From positions 62,001 through 126,000 of the forward strand of contig NZ_JNFC01000034.1 of NCBI RefSeq assembly GCF_000756385.1: a stretch of DNA of 64,000 nucleotides. Reading direction: 5' to 3'. This stretch comes from Sphingopyxis sp. LC363. GTDB lineage: Bacteria; Pseudomonadota; Alphaproteobacteria; Sphingomonadales; Sphingomonadaceae. The position numbers were made by a program, and so were the translations under genes. The notes under the pieces are model-generated. The model worked only from the letters and a program-made list of their open reading frames with translations, was not told where the DNA came from and ran no database searches. Shown piece after piece: positions 1 through 8,286 of the stretch. Within the stretch, counting starts at the first letter, position 1. Every line of letters begins with the position of its first letter.

Positions 1-528
1 CATGTCACCGACATCTTGCCGACGCTGACCGAGCTTGCCGGCGTGTCCGGCCATGGCGGGAACTGGCGGGGCAGGGCGGTCGAGCCTGTGACGGGTCGCA
101 GCCTCGTTCCGGTGCTGAAGGGCGGCACGGGAAGCGTCCACGGCGACGCGCCGCTCGGCTATGAACTGTCGGGCAATGCGGCGCTGTTCCGCGGCGATTA
201 CAAGCTGGTGCGCAATCTGCCGCCCACCGGCGACGGCGAGTGGCGGCTTTTCAACCTCAAGACCGATCCCGGCGAGACGCGCGACCTCGCCGCCGCCCAG
301 CCCGATCGCTTCAAGACGATGATGGCCGATTATCGCGCTTATGCGAAGGCGAACGGCGTGCTCGACATGCCCGCGGGCTATACCGCCGACGAACAGATCA
401 ACCGTTATGCCTTCGAACAGCAGGGCAAGCCGCGCCTGATCCGCTTCGGCCTGTGGGTGGGCGCGTTCGCCCTCCTGCTATCGGGTCTGATCTGGGGTCT
501 GCGCCGCCGGCTCCGCGCACGCAGATAG
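1..528 (+). CDS. Sulfatase (S1 arylsulfatase type), C-terminal part, 5' end outside window
   Basis: The frame is open from the first base, beginning HVTDILPTLTELAG, a typical start of the C-terminal part of S1 sulfatases. A second family signature, LFNLKTDPGETRDLAA, lies near residues 83-98. The FGly cysteine motif would be upstream of the window and cannot be checked. The chain ends with one predicted membrane segment (about residues 148-165) followed by an arginine-rich tail, so the enzyme is probably anchored by its C-terminus with the catalytic domain in the periplasm. A second sulfatase follows at 1269 beyond a TetR gene, pointing to hydrolysis of sulfate esters. The substrate cannot be told from sequence. 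Confidence 0.85.
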   Translation, partial: HVTDILPTLTELAGVSGHGGNWRGRAVEPVTGRSLVPVLKGGTGSVHGDAPLGYELSGNAALFRGDYKLVRNLPPTGDGEWRLFNLKTDPGETRDLAAAQPDRFKTMMADYRAYAKANGVLDMPAGYTADEQINRYAFEQQGKPRLIRFGLWVGAFALLLSGLIWGLRRRLRARR

Positions 529-532
529 GCAT

Positions 533-1156
533 TCAGTCGGCGGCGATCGCCGCCATCTGCGCCTCGACCATCCGCCCCATCACCGTGCCCGCTTCCTCGG
601 CCGACAGGCTCTGGTCGTGGCGCAGCGTGCGCCAGCTGTGAAAGGACAGCGCGGCGCACAGCGCTTCGACGCCGATCCGGTCGGCGCGCACGGCGGCCGG
701 CAACAGGCGCAGGATCAACTCGCGCTCGATCATCACGACGCGGCTATATTGTCCCATCAGGAAGGGCGACTGATAGCGTTTGATATTGGCGGCGAGGCGG
801 AAGGGCAGCGTCGTTTCGAACACCCGCACGCGGCGGCCGACAAGCTCGCGGATATTGTCGCGCCACGGCTGGTCGGGATAGGGCGCCATCACCACCGGCA
901 TCACCTCTTCGGTGATCGTCGCGGTAATCTCGGCATAAAGCGCGTCCATATCGTCGAAATGGCGAAACACGGTGCGCAGCCCAATGCCCGCTTCCTCGGC
1001 GACGCGCGCCGCGCTCGGCGACAGGTCGCCCCCGACGATCAGCTCCATCATCGCCTCGACGATGCGCCGATGGCTCGACCGCCCGCGTTCGCGGCGCCCG
1101 TCGACCCGCGGCGATGCGACCTGTTGCGCGCTCGATTTTCCCAGCCCTGTCGCCAT
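533..1156 (-). CDS. TetR-family transcriptional regulator
   Basis: A 207-residue protein with an N-terminal TetR helix-turn-helix at about residues 46-66 (VAEEAGIGLRTVFRHFDDMD) and a variable, mostly helical ligand-binding C-terminus. The ATG at 1156 is chosen because AGGGG precedes it at good spacing; the frame stays open further upstream but without homology. It converges on the truncated sulfatase (4 bases apart) and diverges from the sulfatase at 1269. The shared gap carries a perfect inverted repeat (1219-1235) suited to a TetR dimer, so it probably represses the divergent sulfatase operon and itself. The ligand is unknown. Confidence 0.85.
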   Translation of the reverse strand: MATGLGKSSAQQVASPRVDGRRERGRSSHRRIVEAMMELIVGGDLSPSAARVAEEAGIGLRTVFRHFDDMDALYAEITATITEEVMPVVMAPYPDQPWRDNIRELVGRRVRVFETTLPFRLAANIKRYQSPFLMGQYSRVVMIERELILRLLPAAVRADRIGVEALCAALSFHSWRTLRHDQSLSAEEAGTVMGRMVEAQMAAIAAD

Positions 1157-1218
1157 GGCACCCCTGCTGGCCCGACTTGGCGCCGGGGTCAAACGATCTT
1201 GCGTCCCGGCCAATATAG

Positions 1219-1235
1219 TGACACATATAGTGTCA
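1219..1235. promoter_or_regulatory. Candidate TetR operator in the divergent tetR/sulfatase promoter region
   Basis: TGACAC-ATATA-GTGTCA is a perfect 6-bp inverted repeat around an AT-only 5-bp centre. It lies 34 bases upstream of the GTG of the sulfatase at 1269 and 63 bases upstream of the TetR start at 1156. A further half-site-like TGACAC occurs at 1254-1259, just before the sulfatase start. Size and position fit a TetR dimer site; that this particular regulator binds here is inference. Confidence 0.55.
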
Positions 1236-1268
1236 ATTGTTTTTGCGGCAATTTGACACGCGATATGG

Positions 1269-2909
1269 GTGAAGATGATGAAGAAGAGATGGGCGGCCCT
1301 CTCCGCATTATTGCTCGCCGGCGCCGGCGGATATTGGGCGTATGAGGCGAATAAATATCGCATCCCCGGCATCCTCCAGGACTGGAACGATCCGGTGCAG
1401 CCGAACCGCGCGGTCGCCTGGCAGCAAGGACCGGCCCAGGCGCCGGAGGGCCAGCGCCCGCCGAACATCATACTGATCGTCGCCGACGACCTCGGCTATA
1501 ACGACATCAGCCTCAACGGCGGCGGGGTGGCGGGGGTCGTCAAGACACCCAACATCGACGCGCTCGCACGCGAAGGCGTCGATTTCACCACCGCCTATGC
1601 CGCGAACGCGACCTGCTCGCCGTCGCGCGCCGCGATGATGACGGGGCGCTATCCAACGCGCTTCGGCTTCGAATATACGGCGGTGCCGGTCGAGTTCGCC
1701 GAGAACCTCGCGCACGGCGAAGGCGTCGGGCCGCACCGCGCGATCTTCCACGACGAACTGATCACCCCCGACATTCCCGCCTATCCCGACATGGGCGTCC
1801 CGGCGAACGAAGTGACCATCGCCGAGGCGGTGAAGGCGGCGGGCTATCACACGCTCCACATCGGCAAATGGCATCTCGGCGAAGCGCCGCAGCTGCAGCC
1901 GCAGCGCCAAGGCTTCGACGAAAGCCTCGCGATCCTCGCGGGCGCCGCGATGTTCCTGCCCGAGGATGATCCGGACAGCGTCAACGCCAAGCTGTCGTGG
2001 GACCCGATCGACCGCTTCATCTGGGCGAACCTCCGCCACGCGGTCACCTTCAACGGCAGCAAGCGCTTTCATCCGAAGGGGCACATGACCGACTATTTCG
2101 CCGATGAGGCGATCGAGGCGATTGAGGCGAATAAGAACCGGCCCTTCTTCCTATATCTCGCCTTCAACGCGCCGCATACGCCGCTCCAGGCGACCAAGGC
2201 CGATTACGGCCGGCTGCCGCAGATCAAGGATCACAAGACGCGCGTTTACGGCGCGATGATCGCGCAGCTCGACCGCCGCATTGGCGACGTGATGGCAAAG
2301 CTCAAAGAGACGAGGATCGACGACAATACGCTCGTCATCTTCACCAGCGACAATGGTGGCGCCTGGTATAATGGCATGCCCGACCTGAACGCGCCGTTCC
2401 GCGGCTGGAAGGCGACCTTCTTCGAAGGCGGAATCCGGACGCCGCTGTTCATGCGCTGGCCAGCGGCGATCACGGCGGGCACGCAGCGGACCGATGTCAC
2501 GGGCCATCTCGACATTTTCGCGACGATCGCCGCGGCCGCCAGCGCAAACCTGCCGCAGGATCGGACGATCGACAGCGAAAATATCCTCGCCGGCCCCGCG
2601 AAGCGCCCCGCGATGTTCTGGCGTTCGGGCGACTATCGCGCCGTGCGCGCGGGCGACTGGAAATTGCAGGTGACGAAGCGACCCGACAAGGCGCGCCTCT
2701 ACAATCTCGCGACCGACCCGACCGAACGCCACGATCTCGCCGCGCGCGATCCGCGGCGCGTCGCCGAACTCAGCGCGATGATCGAGGCGCAGAACAAGGG
2801 CATGGCCAAGCCGATCTGGCCGGGGCTGGTCGAAGGGCCGGTGCGGATCGACGTGCCGCTCGACGCGCCGTGGAAGGACGGACAGGACTATATTTACTGG
2901 ACCAATTGA
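1269..2909 (+). CDS. S1-family sulfatase (arylsulfatase), exported
   Basis: A 546-residue formylglycine-type sulfatase. Residues 1-25 form a signal or anchor helix after MKMMKKR. VADDLGYNDISLNG (71-84) holds the metal-binding aspartates. The maturation motif C-S-P-S-R (Cys116 to Arg120) is intact, followed by TGRYPTRFGF. HIGKWHLG, FTSDNGG and a C-terminal LYNLATDPTERHDLA complete the signatures. GTG at 1269 is the longest start; ATGs at 1275 and 1278 are equally possible. It heads a same-strand series with an amidohydrolase and an aldo/keto reductase and is divergent from TetR. Substrate (carbohydrate or aryl sulfate) is unknown. Confidence 0.9.
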   Translation: MKMMKKRWAALSALLLAGAGGYWAYEANKYRIPGILQDWNDPVQPNRAVAWQQGPAQAPEGQRPPNIILIVADDLGYNDISLNGGGVAGVVKTPNIDALAREGVDFTTAYAANATCSPSRAAMMTGRYPTRFGFEYTAVPVEFAENLAHGEGVGPHRAIFHDELITPDIPAYPDMGVPANEVTIAEAVKAAGYHTLHIGKWHLGEAPQLQPQRQGFDESLAILAGAAMFLPEDDPDSVNAKLSWDPIDRFIWANLRHAVTFNGSKRFHPKGHMTDYFADEAIEAIEANKNRPFFLYLAFNAPHTPLQATKADYGRLPQIKDHKTRVYGAMIAQLDRRIGDVMAKLKETRIDDNTLVIFTSDNGGAWYNGMPDLNAPFRGWKATFFEGGIRTPLFMRWPAAITAGTQRTDVTGHLDIFATIAAAASANLPQDRTIDSENILAGPAKRPAMFWRSGDYRAVRAGDWKLQVTKRPDKARLYNLATDPTERHDLAARDPRRVAELSAMIEAQNKGMAKPIWPGLVEGPVRIDVPLDAPWKDGQDYIYWTN

Positions 2910-2992
2910 GGTCCGCCGCGCCGAGGTAATTGGCGGCGCGCATCCTTTGTGGCAGGTCGGGGACATTCCTCCCCTCGCGCACTGGAGACATC

Positions 2993-3835
2993 ATGCGAGC
3001 CCTGCTGCTTTCGATCGCCTTGCTTACACCGTCGGTTTCCGTCCTCGCGCAGAGCGCCGTCGTCGACACCCATGTTCACCTGCACAAGGGCGCGGCGTCG
3101 CTCGCCGAATATCGGGCGCAGCTGAAAGCCGCCGGCCAGTCGGTCGACGCCTTCGGCGCGATGTGGTTCGGCGGTCCCAATCAGGCGCTTGCGGGCAATC
3201 CCGCCGACATAGCCCAGCGCAACGACGCGCTGATCGCGCTCGCCGCGAAGAACCCCGACATGATCCCCATTACGACCGTCCACCCCTATGACGGCGACGC
3301 CGCGCTCGCCGAAGTCGACCGCGTCGCCGCGCGCGGCGTCCGCCTGCTCAAGATCCACCCGCACACCCAGAAATTCGACGCCGCCGACCCGCGCGTGCTG
3401 ACGCTCGTCAAGCATGCGGGGGATAAGGGGCTGATCGTCGTCATGGACAATGCCAGCATCGTCCCCAGCGACAATGAGAAACTCTTCAACCTCGCGCTTG
3501 CGGCGCCGAAGACGAAGTTCATTTTCGGCCATATGGGGGGGCTCGGCTTCCGTTTCTGGAATATCCTCGCGCTCGCGCGCACCGCCGAAAATCTCTTCGC
3601 CGACAATATCTATTTCGACATTTCGGCGAGCGTGATCCTCGCGGCGGACTCGCCGATCGAGGAGGAATATGTCTGGACGATCCGCAACGTCGGGGTCGAC
3701 CATGTGCTGCTTGCTTCGGATTTCCCGCAAATTTCGCTGCCCAAGACGCTCGAGGCCTTCGCGAAGCTCGACCTGACCGACGAGGAGCGCGCGCAAATCC
3801 GTTCGGGCAACGCGCGCAAGCTGCTCGGGCTCTGA
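2993..3835 (+). CDS. Amidohydrolase-2 family metal-dependent hydrolase, exported
   Basis: 280 residues; CTGGAGA precedes the ATG. Residues 1-20 look like a Sec signal peptide ending VLAQ. The mature part opens with VVDTHVHLH, the HxH metal site (His27, His29) of amidohydrolase TIM barrels. LLKIHPHTQKF, FIFGHMGGLGF and LLASDFPQ supply the further histidines and the late aspartate of the amidohydrolase-2 family. It lies 83 bases after the sulfatase and 3 bases before the aldo/keto reductase and is probably cotranscribed. Enzymes of this family include decarboxylases and lactonases; the substrate is unknown, and export suggests a periplasmic one. Confidence 0.8.
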   Translation: MRALLLSIALLTPSVSVLAQSAVVDTHVHLHKGAASLAEYRAQLKAAGQSVDAFGAMWFGGPNQALAGNPADIAQRNDALIALAAKNPDMIPITTVHPYDGDAALAEVDRVAARGVRLLKIHPHTQKFDAADPRVLTLVKHAGDKGLIVVMDNASIVPSDNEKLFNLALAAPKTKFIFGHMGGLGFRFWNILALARTAENLFADNIYFDISASVILAADSPIEEEYVWTIRNVGVDHVLLASDFPQISLPKTLEAFAKLDLTDEERAQIRSGNARKLLGL

Positions 3836-3838
3836 CCG

Positions 3839-4741
3839 ATGGCGGTCCATCTTCCCGCGCCCGCTCCTGTGGATATCGCCGGGCACGGGGTCGCGCCCAT
3901 CGCCTGGGGCATGTGGCGCTTCGCCGGCGTCGACCTCGCCATCGCCCGCGCGCGTATCGACGCGGCGTTCGAGGCGGGTGTGACGCTGTTCGACACCGCC
4001 GACATCTATGGCTTCGACGCGCCCGGCGGCTTCGGATCGGCCGAAACCCTACTCGGCGAGGTCTTCGCCGACGCTCCCGGATTGCGCGACGCGATGGTTC
4101 TCGCGACGAAGGGCGGGATCATCCCGGGCGTGCCCTATGACAGCAGCGCGCCCTATATGGCGTCGGCGATCGATGCTTCGCTCCGCCGCCTGCGTACCGA
4201 CCGGGTCGAGCTGTGGCAGATCCACCGCCCCGACCTGCTCGCCCACCCGCAGGAGGTCGCCCGCGCACTCGAAGAGGCGCACCGCGCTGGAAAGATCGGG
4301 GCAATCGGCGTCTCCAACTTCACGCCCGCGCAGACATCGGCGCTCGCTCGCTTCCTTCCCGTCCCGCTGGTCAGCCACCAGAGCGAATTTTCGCCGCTTC
4401 ACCTCGCCCCGCTCTTCGATGGCCTTTTCGACCAGTCGATGGAGCAGGGCATGGCCTTCCTCGCCTGGTCGCCGCTTGGCGGCGGCCGCCTTGGCGATCC
4501 GGCGGACGAACGCGGGCAGGCGGTCGCCGCGCTGCTCGACGCGAAAGCCGCTGAACATGGCGTCTCGCGCGCTGCGGCGACCTATAGCTGGGTGATGGCG
4601 CACCCCGCGCGTCCGATCCCGATCGTCGGCACGCAGAAGGTCGAACGGATCAGGGAAATTCCGCAGGCGTTCATCCCGCGCTGGACGCGCGCCGAATGGT
4701 ATGCGGTGCTGCAAATCGCGATGGGAGAGCGACTCCCATAA
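3839..4741 (+). CDS. Aldo/keto reductase
   Basis: 300 residues with the AKR tetrad visible: Asp52 and Tyr57 in FDTADIYG, Lys91 in LATKGG, and His129 in LWQIHRPD. IGVSNFTPAQ and a C-terminal IPIVGTQKVERI also fit NADPH-dependent AKRs of the YdhF/Tas kind. It starts 3 bases after the amidohydrolase stop, so the two are almost certainly one transcript. It probably reduces or oxidises a sugar- or aldehyde-like intermediate; the substrate is not predictable. Confidence 0.88.
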   Translation: MAVHLPAPAPVDIAGHGVAPIAWGMWRFAGVDLAIARARIDAAFEAGVTLFDTADIYGFDAPGGFGSAETLLGEVFADAPGLRDAMVLATKGGIIPGVPYDSSAPYMASAIDASLRRLRTDRVELWQIHRPDLLAHPQEVARALEEAHRAGKIGAIGVSNFTPAQTSALARFLPVPLVSHQSEFSPLHLAPLFDGLFDQSMEQGMAFLAWSPLGGGRLGDPADERGQAVAALLDAKAAEHGVSRAAATYSWVMAHPARPIPIVGTQKVERIREIPQAFIPRWTRAEWYAVLQIAMGERLP

Positions 4742-4795
4742 GGGCTACGCCTGACGGTTTGCCGGACCCGCAATGATGAGATTTTTGAAAGAGAT

Positions 4796-4838
4796 GCCCC
4801 GCCTCCACATCGAGACGTAGGAGAGCGGGAGGCGGGGC
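4796..4838 (+). terminator. GC-rich hairpin after the aldo/keto reductase, possible terminator
   Basis: GCCCCGCCTCC (4796-4806) pairs perfectly with GGAGGCGGGGC (4828-4838) across a 21-base loop, in the 204-base gap between the aldo/keto reductase stop and the GFA gene. No clear run of T follows, so it could be a factor-dependent terminator or simply a stable mRNA end. I see no gene in the rest of the gap. Confidence 0.35.
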
Positions 4839-4945
4839 GAGCGCGCTTAAGCAGGGTGCAGCTTACAGGTCAATGAACGAAGCGGCGATGGCGGGGCGAT
4901 CGGCGCGTCTTGTTTGCTTGCCGCGCGGTGATATGCCTTCGGATC

Positions 4946-5368
4946 ATGGAACGCACCGCCTCCTGTCACTGCGGCAAGCTCGTCCTCATCTGCACCGGCG
5001 ATCCGGCGAAGGTATCGCTCTGCCATTGCTTCGATTGCCAGCGGCGAACCGGATCGCTCTTCAGCGTCGCGGCCTTTTTTCCCCGCGAGCGTGTGACATT
5101 GCCCGTCGCGGGCGCCAAGGCTTTCAAGCGCCCGTCGGCCAGCGGCCGCGACGTATCCTTCCATTTTTGCCCCGACTGCGGATCGTCGCTGTGGTGGGAG
5201 CCCGACCGGCTTCCGCACCTGATCGGCGTCGCGGCGGGGGCGTTTGCCGATCCTGACTTTCCGATGCCCGAACAGGCCGTATGGGCCGAGCAGCGCCACG
5301 CGTGGCTCGATCTGCCGCTGATCGAGCATCTGCGCAATCCCGACCCTAAAGCCGCCGGCCGAGGCTGA
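4946..5368 (+). CDS. GFA-family zinc protein (CENP-V/GFA domain)
   Basis: 140 residues matching the glutathione-dependent formaldehyde-activating (GFA) fold. Cysteine pairs are at ASCHCGKLVLIC near the N-terminus, SLCHCFDCQRRTG after it and FHFCPDCGSSLWW about residue 75, giving the two zinc sites of the family. ATG 4946 is taken as the start because the family begins just before the first CHCG; upstream starts are TTG only. Its 3' end overlaps the GNAT gene on the other strand by 23 bases. The family's enzymatic role is poorly supported in general, so this is a fold-level call. Confidence 0.8.
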   Translation: MERTASCHCGKLVLICTGDPAKVSLCHCFDCQRRTGSLFSVAAFFPRERVTLPVAGAKAFKRPSASGRDVSFHFCPDCGSSLWWEPDRLPHLIGVAAGAFADPDFPMPEQAVWAEQRHAWLDLPLIEHLRNPDPKAAGRG

Positions 5369-5756
5369 TGCGGTCCTCGACCGCATATCCCAGCGCGCGA
5401 TAGAATTGGACGACCGCCTCGTTCGCCGCGCGGACCTGCAGGTTGATCTTTTCGCATCCCAGCGCGTGCAGCGCCCGTTCGGCTTCGCGGACGAGTGCCG
5501 TTCCCACGCCGCCGCGCTTGCACGCTCGCCGCACCGCCACCGAATAGAGCCAGCCGCGATGCCCGTCGTAACCCGCCATCACCGATCCGATCACCGCGCC
5601 TCCGTCGAGCGCGACGAAAAACAGGTCAGGCTGGAAAGCGAGCTTGGCGGGGATCGCGACGTCGGCGCGGTTCCACGGCGGATCGTTCGGAAACGCCTCT
5701 TCCCAAAGCGTTTTCACCTCGTCGAAGTCGGATGCCGCATAGCGCCGGATTTCCAT
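5346..5756 (-). CDS. GNAT-family N-acetyltransferase
   Basis: 136 residues beginning MEIRRYAASDFDEVKTLWEEAF, the usual GNAT opening. The acetyl-CoA site is in VAVRRACKRGGVGTALVREAE (variant of Q/RxxGxG/A), and the late NEAVVQFYRALGYAVEDR is a standard GNAT motif B. It begins 2 bases after the stop of the iron-containing alcohol dehydrogenase, so it is the second gene of that operon. The sequence resembles small YpeA-like acetyltransferases; the acceptor is unknown. Confidence 0.85.
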   Translation of the reverse strand: MEIRRYAASDFDEVKTLWEEAFPNDPPWNRADVAIPAKLAFQPDLFFVALDGGAVIGSVMAGYDGHRGWLYSVAVRRACKRGGVGTALVREAERALHALGCEKINLQVRAANEAVVQFYRALGYAVEDRISLGRRL

Positions 5757-5758
5757 CG

Positions 5759-6925
5759 CTAGCTTGCCCAGACCTGCCCATAGAGCATCGCCATCTCTTC
5801 GGCATCGGGCACGCGCGGGTTGTTCGCGGGCGATCCCGACGCTGCCGCCTGCGCGCACATCGTCGGGACCAGTCCCTCCCAGCGCGCCGCGTCGATCCCC
5901 CACGTCGCCGGCCCCGGCACCTCGAGCTCGCGGTTCAATGCCGCGAGTTCATCGAGCAGCCGCGCCACCGCCGATTGGTGGCCCTCGGCCTCATCGGCGA
6001 CCCCCATCGCCCGCGCGCAGTCGGCATAGCGGGTGAGCGCCGCGGGCGCCGACCACGCCGTCACCGCCGGCAGCAGCATCGCGTTCGACAGCCCGTGCGG
6101 GACATGGAAATGCGCACCGATCGGCCGGCTCATCCCGTGGACCAGCGCGACCGAGCTGTTCGAGAAAGCGATCCCCGCCTGCGTCGCGCCCAGCATCATC
6201 GCCTCGCGCGCCGCCGCATCCATCGGGTCGGCACATACGCGGCGCAAATTGGGTGCGATCGCGCGCATCGCGAGCAGCGCCATGCCGTCGCTGAACGGGT
6301 TCGCGCGCTTCGACACATAGGCCTCGATCGCATGCGTCAGCGAATCGATCCCCGTATCGGCGGTCAGCCGCTTGGGCTTCGTAAAGGTCAGCTCATAATC
6401 GACCAGCGCCGCGACGGGCAGATAAGCGAGCCCCGGGCACAGCATCTTCTCGTCGGTCGCCTCGTCGGTGATGATCGTGAAGCGCGTCGCCTCCGACCCC
6501 GTGCCCGCGGTCGTCGGGATCGCGATCACCGGCAGCCCCGGCGTGTCCTGAACATGCGGCGCTTTATAGTCGGCCATCGCCCCGCCGTGGAGGCCGAGCA
6601 GCGCGATCGCCTTCGCGCTGTCGAGCGGGCTGCCGCCGCCGAAGCCGACGACGCAGTCATGCTCGCCCTTCATCAGGAACGCGACCCCGGCATCGATCGA
6701 CGCCACCGTCGGGTCGGGCACAGTCTCGGCGAACGCGCGCGCGGCGATCCCCGCCGCCGCCAGCCCGTCGGTCAATTCGGCGACGCGCCCGCTGCTGACG
6801 AGATAGGCGTCGGTCACGATCAGCGGCCGCGAGAGGCCCAGACTCGCGAGCACTTCGGGCAGCTGTTTCGACGCGCCGCCGCCGATGCGGAGGATGCGGG
6901 GCAGGGCAATGCTGGCGACACTCAA
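5759..6925 (-). CDS. Iron-containing alcohol dehydrogenase
   Basis: 388 residues, the normal length for the Fe-ADH family. The nucleotide-binding GFGGGSPLDSAKA is near residue 95 and IPTTAGTGSEATRF near 140. Metal ligands are present in TGIDSLTHAIEAY and ALVHGMSRPIGAHFHVPHG (several histidines). Members oxidise or reduce alcohols, lactaldehyde, maleylacetate or 4-hydroxybutyrate; this one cannot be resolved. It lies just downstream of a truncated lacI (6959), so its former regulator may be lost. GNAT follows 2 bases later. Confidence 0.9.
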   Translation of the reverse strand: MSVASIALPRILRIGGGASKQLPEVLASLGLSRPLIVTDAYLVSSGRVAELTDGLAAAGIAARAFAETVPDPTVASIDAGVAFLMKGEHDCVVGFGGGSPLDSAKAIALLGLHGGAMADYKAPHVQDTPGLPVIAIPTTAGTGSEATRFTIITDEATDEKMLCPGLAYLPVAALVDYELTFTKPKRLTADTGIDSLTHAIEAYVSKRANPFSDGMALLAMRAIAPNLRRVCADPMDAAAREAMMLGATQAGIAFSNSSVALVHGMSRPIGAHFHVPHGLSNAMLLPAVTAWSAPAALTRYADCARAMGVADEAEGHQSAVARLLDELAALNRELEVPGPATWGIDAARWEGLVPTMCAQAAASGSPANNPRVPDAEEMAMLYGQVWAS

Positions 6926-6958
6926 CGGACCATCTCCTTGGCGATCTGACGGCGCGCG

Positions 6959-7213
6959 TCAGGCGCCGCAGGATTCGCGCACAATCAGATGCGTCGGCAA
7001 ATAATCAAGATATTGTTCGGCCTGCGGATCCATGACCTGCGATACCAGCCGGCGGCCCGCCTCCAGCGTATCCTGCTGGATCGTCGTCAGCGCGGGGGTG
7101 CTGAGCCGCGCGAGCAGCATGTCGTCATAGCCGACGACCGACACGTGCGCGAAGCGGTGCTGCGCCAGCCGACGCACGATGCCTGTCTCGCGCGCCTCCT
7201 GCAGCCCGCGCAT
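6959..7213 (-). pseudogene. LacI-family regulator, C-terminal remnant only
   Basis: Only the last ~84 residues of a LacI regulator are recognisable: AMRGLQEARETGI, then VSVVGYDDMLLARLSTPALT, QQDTLEAGRRLVSQV and the terminal THLIVRESCGA. The HTH and most of the sugar-binding domain are missing; further upstream the frame runs antisense to the cupin gene with no LacI similarity. Homology stops at 7213, exactly where the cupin gene begins on the other strand, which looks like a deletion junction. A LacI protein of normal length is about 340 residues, so this is non-functional. Confidence 0.75.
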
Positions 7214-8259
7214 GGCTGAACCCGCGCGCCTCGATCGCAGCCCGGCGCCGCATTCCCCGCTCGACGGCTTGCCGCGCATCGCGGCGTGCGGGGCGCCCGC
7301 GCCCGCCGACTTCGCCGCGCTCGTCGCGTCTGAAACGCCTGTCGTCGTCAAGGGGTTGTTCGACGACTGGGTCGCGCTGGCGGCCGGGCGCCATTCGCCC
7401 GGCCGCCTCAACGCCTATCTGGCGGGCATGGACCGCGGGGTGCCCGTGCCGGTGATGGAGGCGCCCGCGCGGGCGCGCGGCCGCTTCGCCTATCGCACCG
7501 ACCTGCGCGAATTCACCTTTACCAAGCGGCAGGCGCCGCTGCGGGATACGCTGGCGCGGATCGAAGGATTGATCGGACGCGAAGATGTCCCGACGCTCGC
7601 GATCCAGATGCTGCCGCTCGCCGGCGCGCTGCCCGATTTCGTCCGCCAGAACCCGATGCCGCTGTTGCCCGCCGATGTCGGGCCCAAGCTGTGGCTCGGC
7701 GGCGCGGTAAAGACCCAGACGCACAACGACCGCGACCATAATCTCGCCTGCGTGATCGCGGGACGGCGGCGCTTCCTCCCGTTCCCGCCCGATCAGGTCG
7801 CGAACCTCTATATCGGGCCGCTCGATAATCCGCCGCCGCTGTCGCTCGTCGATCCGGAGAACCCCGATTTCGACAGTTTCCCGCGGTTTCGCGATGCGCT
7901 CGCCGCCGCGCGCGTCGCGACGCTCGATCCCGGCGATGCGATCTTCATTCCCCGCTACTGGTGGCACCATGTCGCCTCGCTCGATCCCTATAATGCGATG
8001 GTCAATTATTGGGTGGGGCGATGCGGCAACGGGCGTCGAAAAGCCGAACAATGTCTTCCTCGCGGCGCTGCTCGCGCTCCGGGATCTGCCGCCCGGGGAA
8101 CGCGCTTACTGGCGCGCAATGTTCGACACCCATGTGTTCGGCGATCCCGAACTGTCCGCGGTGCATATCCCGGAGGCGCTTCGCGGCGCGCTCGGCGCGA
8201 TGCGCTCGCCGCCGCGCGCGGCGTTGCGGCGGCAGTTGACGGCGGCTTTCCGGACATAA
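7212..8259 (+). pseudogene. Cupin-8 / JmjC-like protein, frameshifted
   Basis: The first ~268 residues (MAEPARLDRSP to MVNYW) fit the cupin-like domain (cupin-8) family: ETPVVVKGLFDDW, KTQTHNDRDHNLACVIAGRR with a possible HxD metal site, and LDPGDAIFIPRYWWHHVASL with the distal histidine. At about 8011-8020 the frame shifts. The expected NYWWGDAATGVEKPNNVF and the remaining ~80 residues continue one frame over to a stop at 8259, with one extra G in TTGGGTGGGG. Such proteins commonly accompany TonB receptors and SapC or tryptophan-halogenase genes in sphingomonads. Either a real mutation or a sequencing error; neighbouring lesions favour decay. Confidence 0.7.
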
Positions 8260-8286
8260 CGACCTTCCCCCAGCATGAGAGACACT

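Noticed and set aside
5495-6949. 484-codon plus-strand ORF opposite the alcohol dehydrogenase and GNAT genes
   Set aside because: Arginine-rich shadow frame; the minus-strand genes have all their catalytic motifs.
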